Below are positions 63,290-64,000 of a stretch of 64,000 bases of DNA, in pieces (the first letter of the stretch is position 1; every line of letters starts with the position of its first letter). Made by a program: the position numbers and the translations under genes. The DNA is from Paractinoplanes brasiliensis (GTDB lineage Bacteria > Actinomycetota > Actinomycetes > Mycobacteriales > Micromonosporaceae), in assembly GCF_004362215.1 (NCBI RefSeq), contig NZ_SNWR01000001.1:1922001-1986000 (forward strand), given 5' to 3'. The notes beneath the pieces were generated by a model. The model saw only the letters and a program-made list of their open reading frames with translations. It was not told the DNA's origin and ran no database searches.

Positions 63290-64000
63290 TCAGGCGCGCG
63301 CTGCCACCAGGGTCCCGTGCCAGCTCACCGCCGCCGTGTCGGTGAGCGAGGCCACCTGGTCGATCACTGTGCGCAGCGCCTCGGCGTCACTTTCCGCTGC
63401 CTGGAACAGGGGCGCAAAGACCGGGTCAAGGGCTTCCGGCGTACGCGTGAGGGCCTCCACAAGCTCAACCAGGATGACCCGCTGTCGCTCGTACCATTGC
63501 TCGGCCGCCCGCGTCCGCATCACGTACCGCAAAGCCATGCCCTTGAGCAGCGCGCACTGGTTACGCACAGTTCGCGGCACGATCAGATCCGCGGCGTACC
63601 GGCGTACGGGGTCCGTTCCGAAACGACCCTGGGTGGCGCCCACTGCCGACGCCACGAAACGGCCGGTCAGCACGCTGGTCATCCGTTTGAGGCCGACCTG
63701 GGCGCGGTAGCTGCCGTCGTAGCCCGCGACCTCGGTCACCACCGGGTCGGTCAGCAATTGATCAAGGACGTCCGCGAGCTCGCCGACCGGCTCGTCGGAG
63801 TACACCTCGGCGACGTCCGCGCACAGGGCGGCACGCTCGTCGGCGTCCTCCATGAGCGGGCGCAGGCTCAGATAACCCCCGTGCACGCCGTCCTCGACGT
63901 CGTGCACCGAGTACGCCACGTCGTCGGCCCAGTCCATGACCTGGGCCTCCAGACAGCGCCGCTCACCGTGGCCGCCCTCGCGGATCCATTCGAAGACGGG
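63290..64000 (-). CDS. dgt: Deoxyguanosinetriphosphate triphosphohydrolase, C-terminal part (cut by window edge)
   Basis: The last 236 codons of a dGTPase run in from the right edge. The HD-domain tail is present: RCLEAQVMDWADDVAYSVHD with the conserved Asp, then the C-terminal substrate region. The enzyme hydrolyses dGTP (or other dNTPs) to nucleoside and triphosphate and helps balance dNTP pools. It lies 11 bases upstream of dnaG, an arrangement common in actinobacteria. Confidence 0.9.
   Translation of the reverse strand, partial: PVFEWIREGGHGERRCLEAQVMDWADDVAYSVHDVEDGVHGGYLSLRPLMEDADERAALCADVAEVYSDEPVGELADVLDQLLTDPVVTEVAGYDGSYRAQVGLKRMTSVLTGRFVASAVGATQGRFGTDPVRRYAADLIVPRTVRNQCALLKGMALRYVMRTRAAEQWYERQRVILVELVEALTRTPEALDPVFAPLFQAAESDAEALRTVIDQVASLTDTAAVSWHGTLVAARA

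Overview
The window is about 64 kb of very GC-rich, densely coding DNA from an actinomycete chromosome. Family content points to a filamentous actinomycete: many TetR regulators, ESX/WXG100-type secretion genes, GAP1 and CATRA-type conflict proteins, several GTG starts and several apparently leaderless promoters. My best guess is Micromonosporaceae (Actinoplanes-like), but this is inference; no rRNA or tRNA is present to test it. The dnaG and dgt genes at the right end mark ordinary chromosome. I saw no transposase, integrase, CRISPR array, tRNA or rRNA.

Left part (1-17 kb): a truncated gene and two coupled hypothetical genes; a cupin/TetR divergent pair; an eight-gene leftward operon for urea or amide uptake (urtA-urtB-urtC-urtD-urtE, then an NCS1 permease and two TetR genes); a zinc alcohol dehydrogenase divergent from a TetR gene across a triple-TCTAGA operator; a DUF899 protein; a coupled P450/acyltransferase pair; and a DUF2293-like protein.

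Centre (17.3-35.1 kb): the most striking region. A rightward lid-less Hsp70 converges on a leftward 1,777-residue protein that appears to fuse a TIR domain, a CHAT caspase-like protease with a visible His-Cys dyad, a STAND-type ATPase and a long TPR array. Divergent from it runs an eight-gene, tightly packed operon: GrpE-like factor, second lid-less Hsp70, fibronectin-III-like protein, zinc-ribbon GTPase, GAP1 (GTPase-associated protein), membrane zinc-ribbon GTPase, a 36-residue single-pass membrane peptide, and a CATRA-associated small protein. I read this as one NTP-driven, chaperone-gated immunity or programmed-death locus. Individual families have been named in comparative genomics of bacterial conflict systems, but the whole assembly and its mechanism are, as far as I know, untested.

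Right-centre (35-50.5 kb): a TetR-controlled SDR / saccharopine-dehydrogenase-like / acyl-CoA ligase operon; a secreted DUF1996 protein; an orphan HERFH-motif zincin toxin with its likely immunity gene; a methyltransferase; a three-gene cassette of DUF559-type nuclease, winged-helix-like protein and a two-P-loop AAA/HerA ATPase with internal tandem repeats (a second candidate defence system); an RNase A-like toxin with likely immunity gene; and YbaB, EspC-like and WXG100-like genes.

Right end (50.5-64 kb): a ROK regulator, sugar ABC transporter and Gfo/Idh/MocA operon with a perfect 10-bp inverted-repeat operator; a YihY membrane protein with a strong hairpin terminator; a DrrAB-like ABC exporter with two permeases; a small protein coupled to dnaG; dnaG; and the 3' part of dgt.
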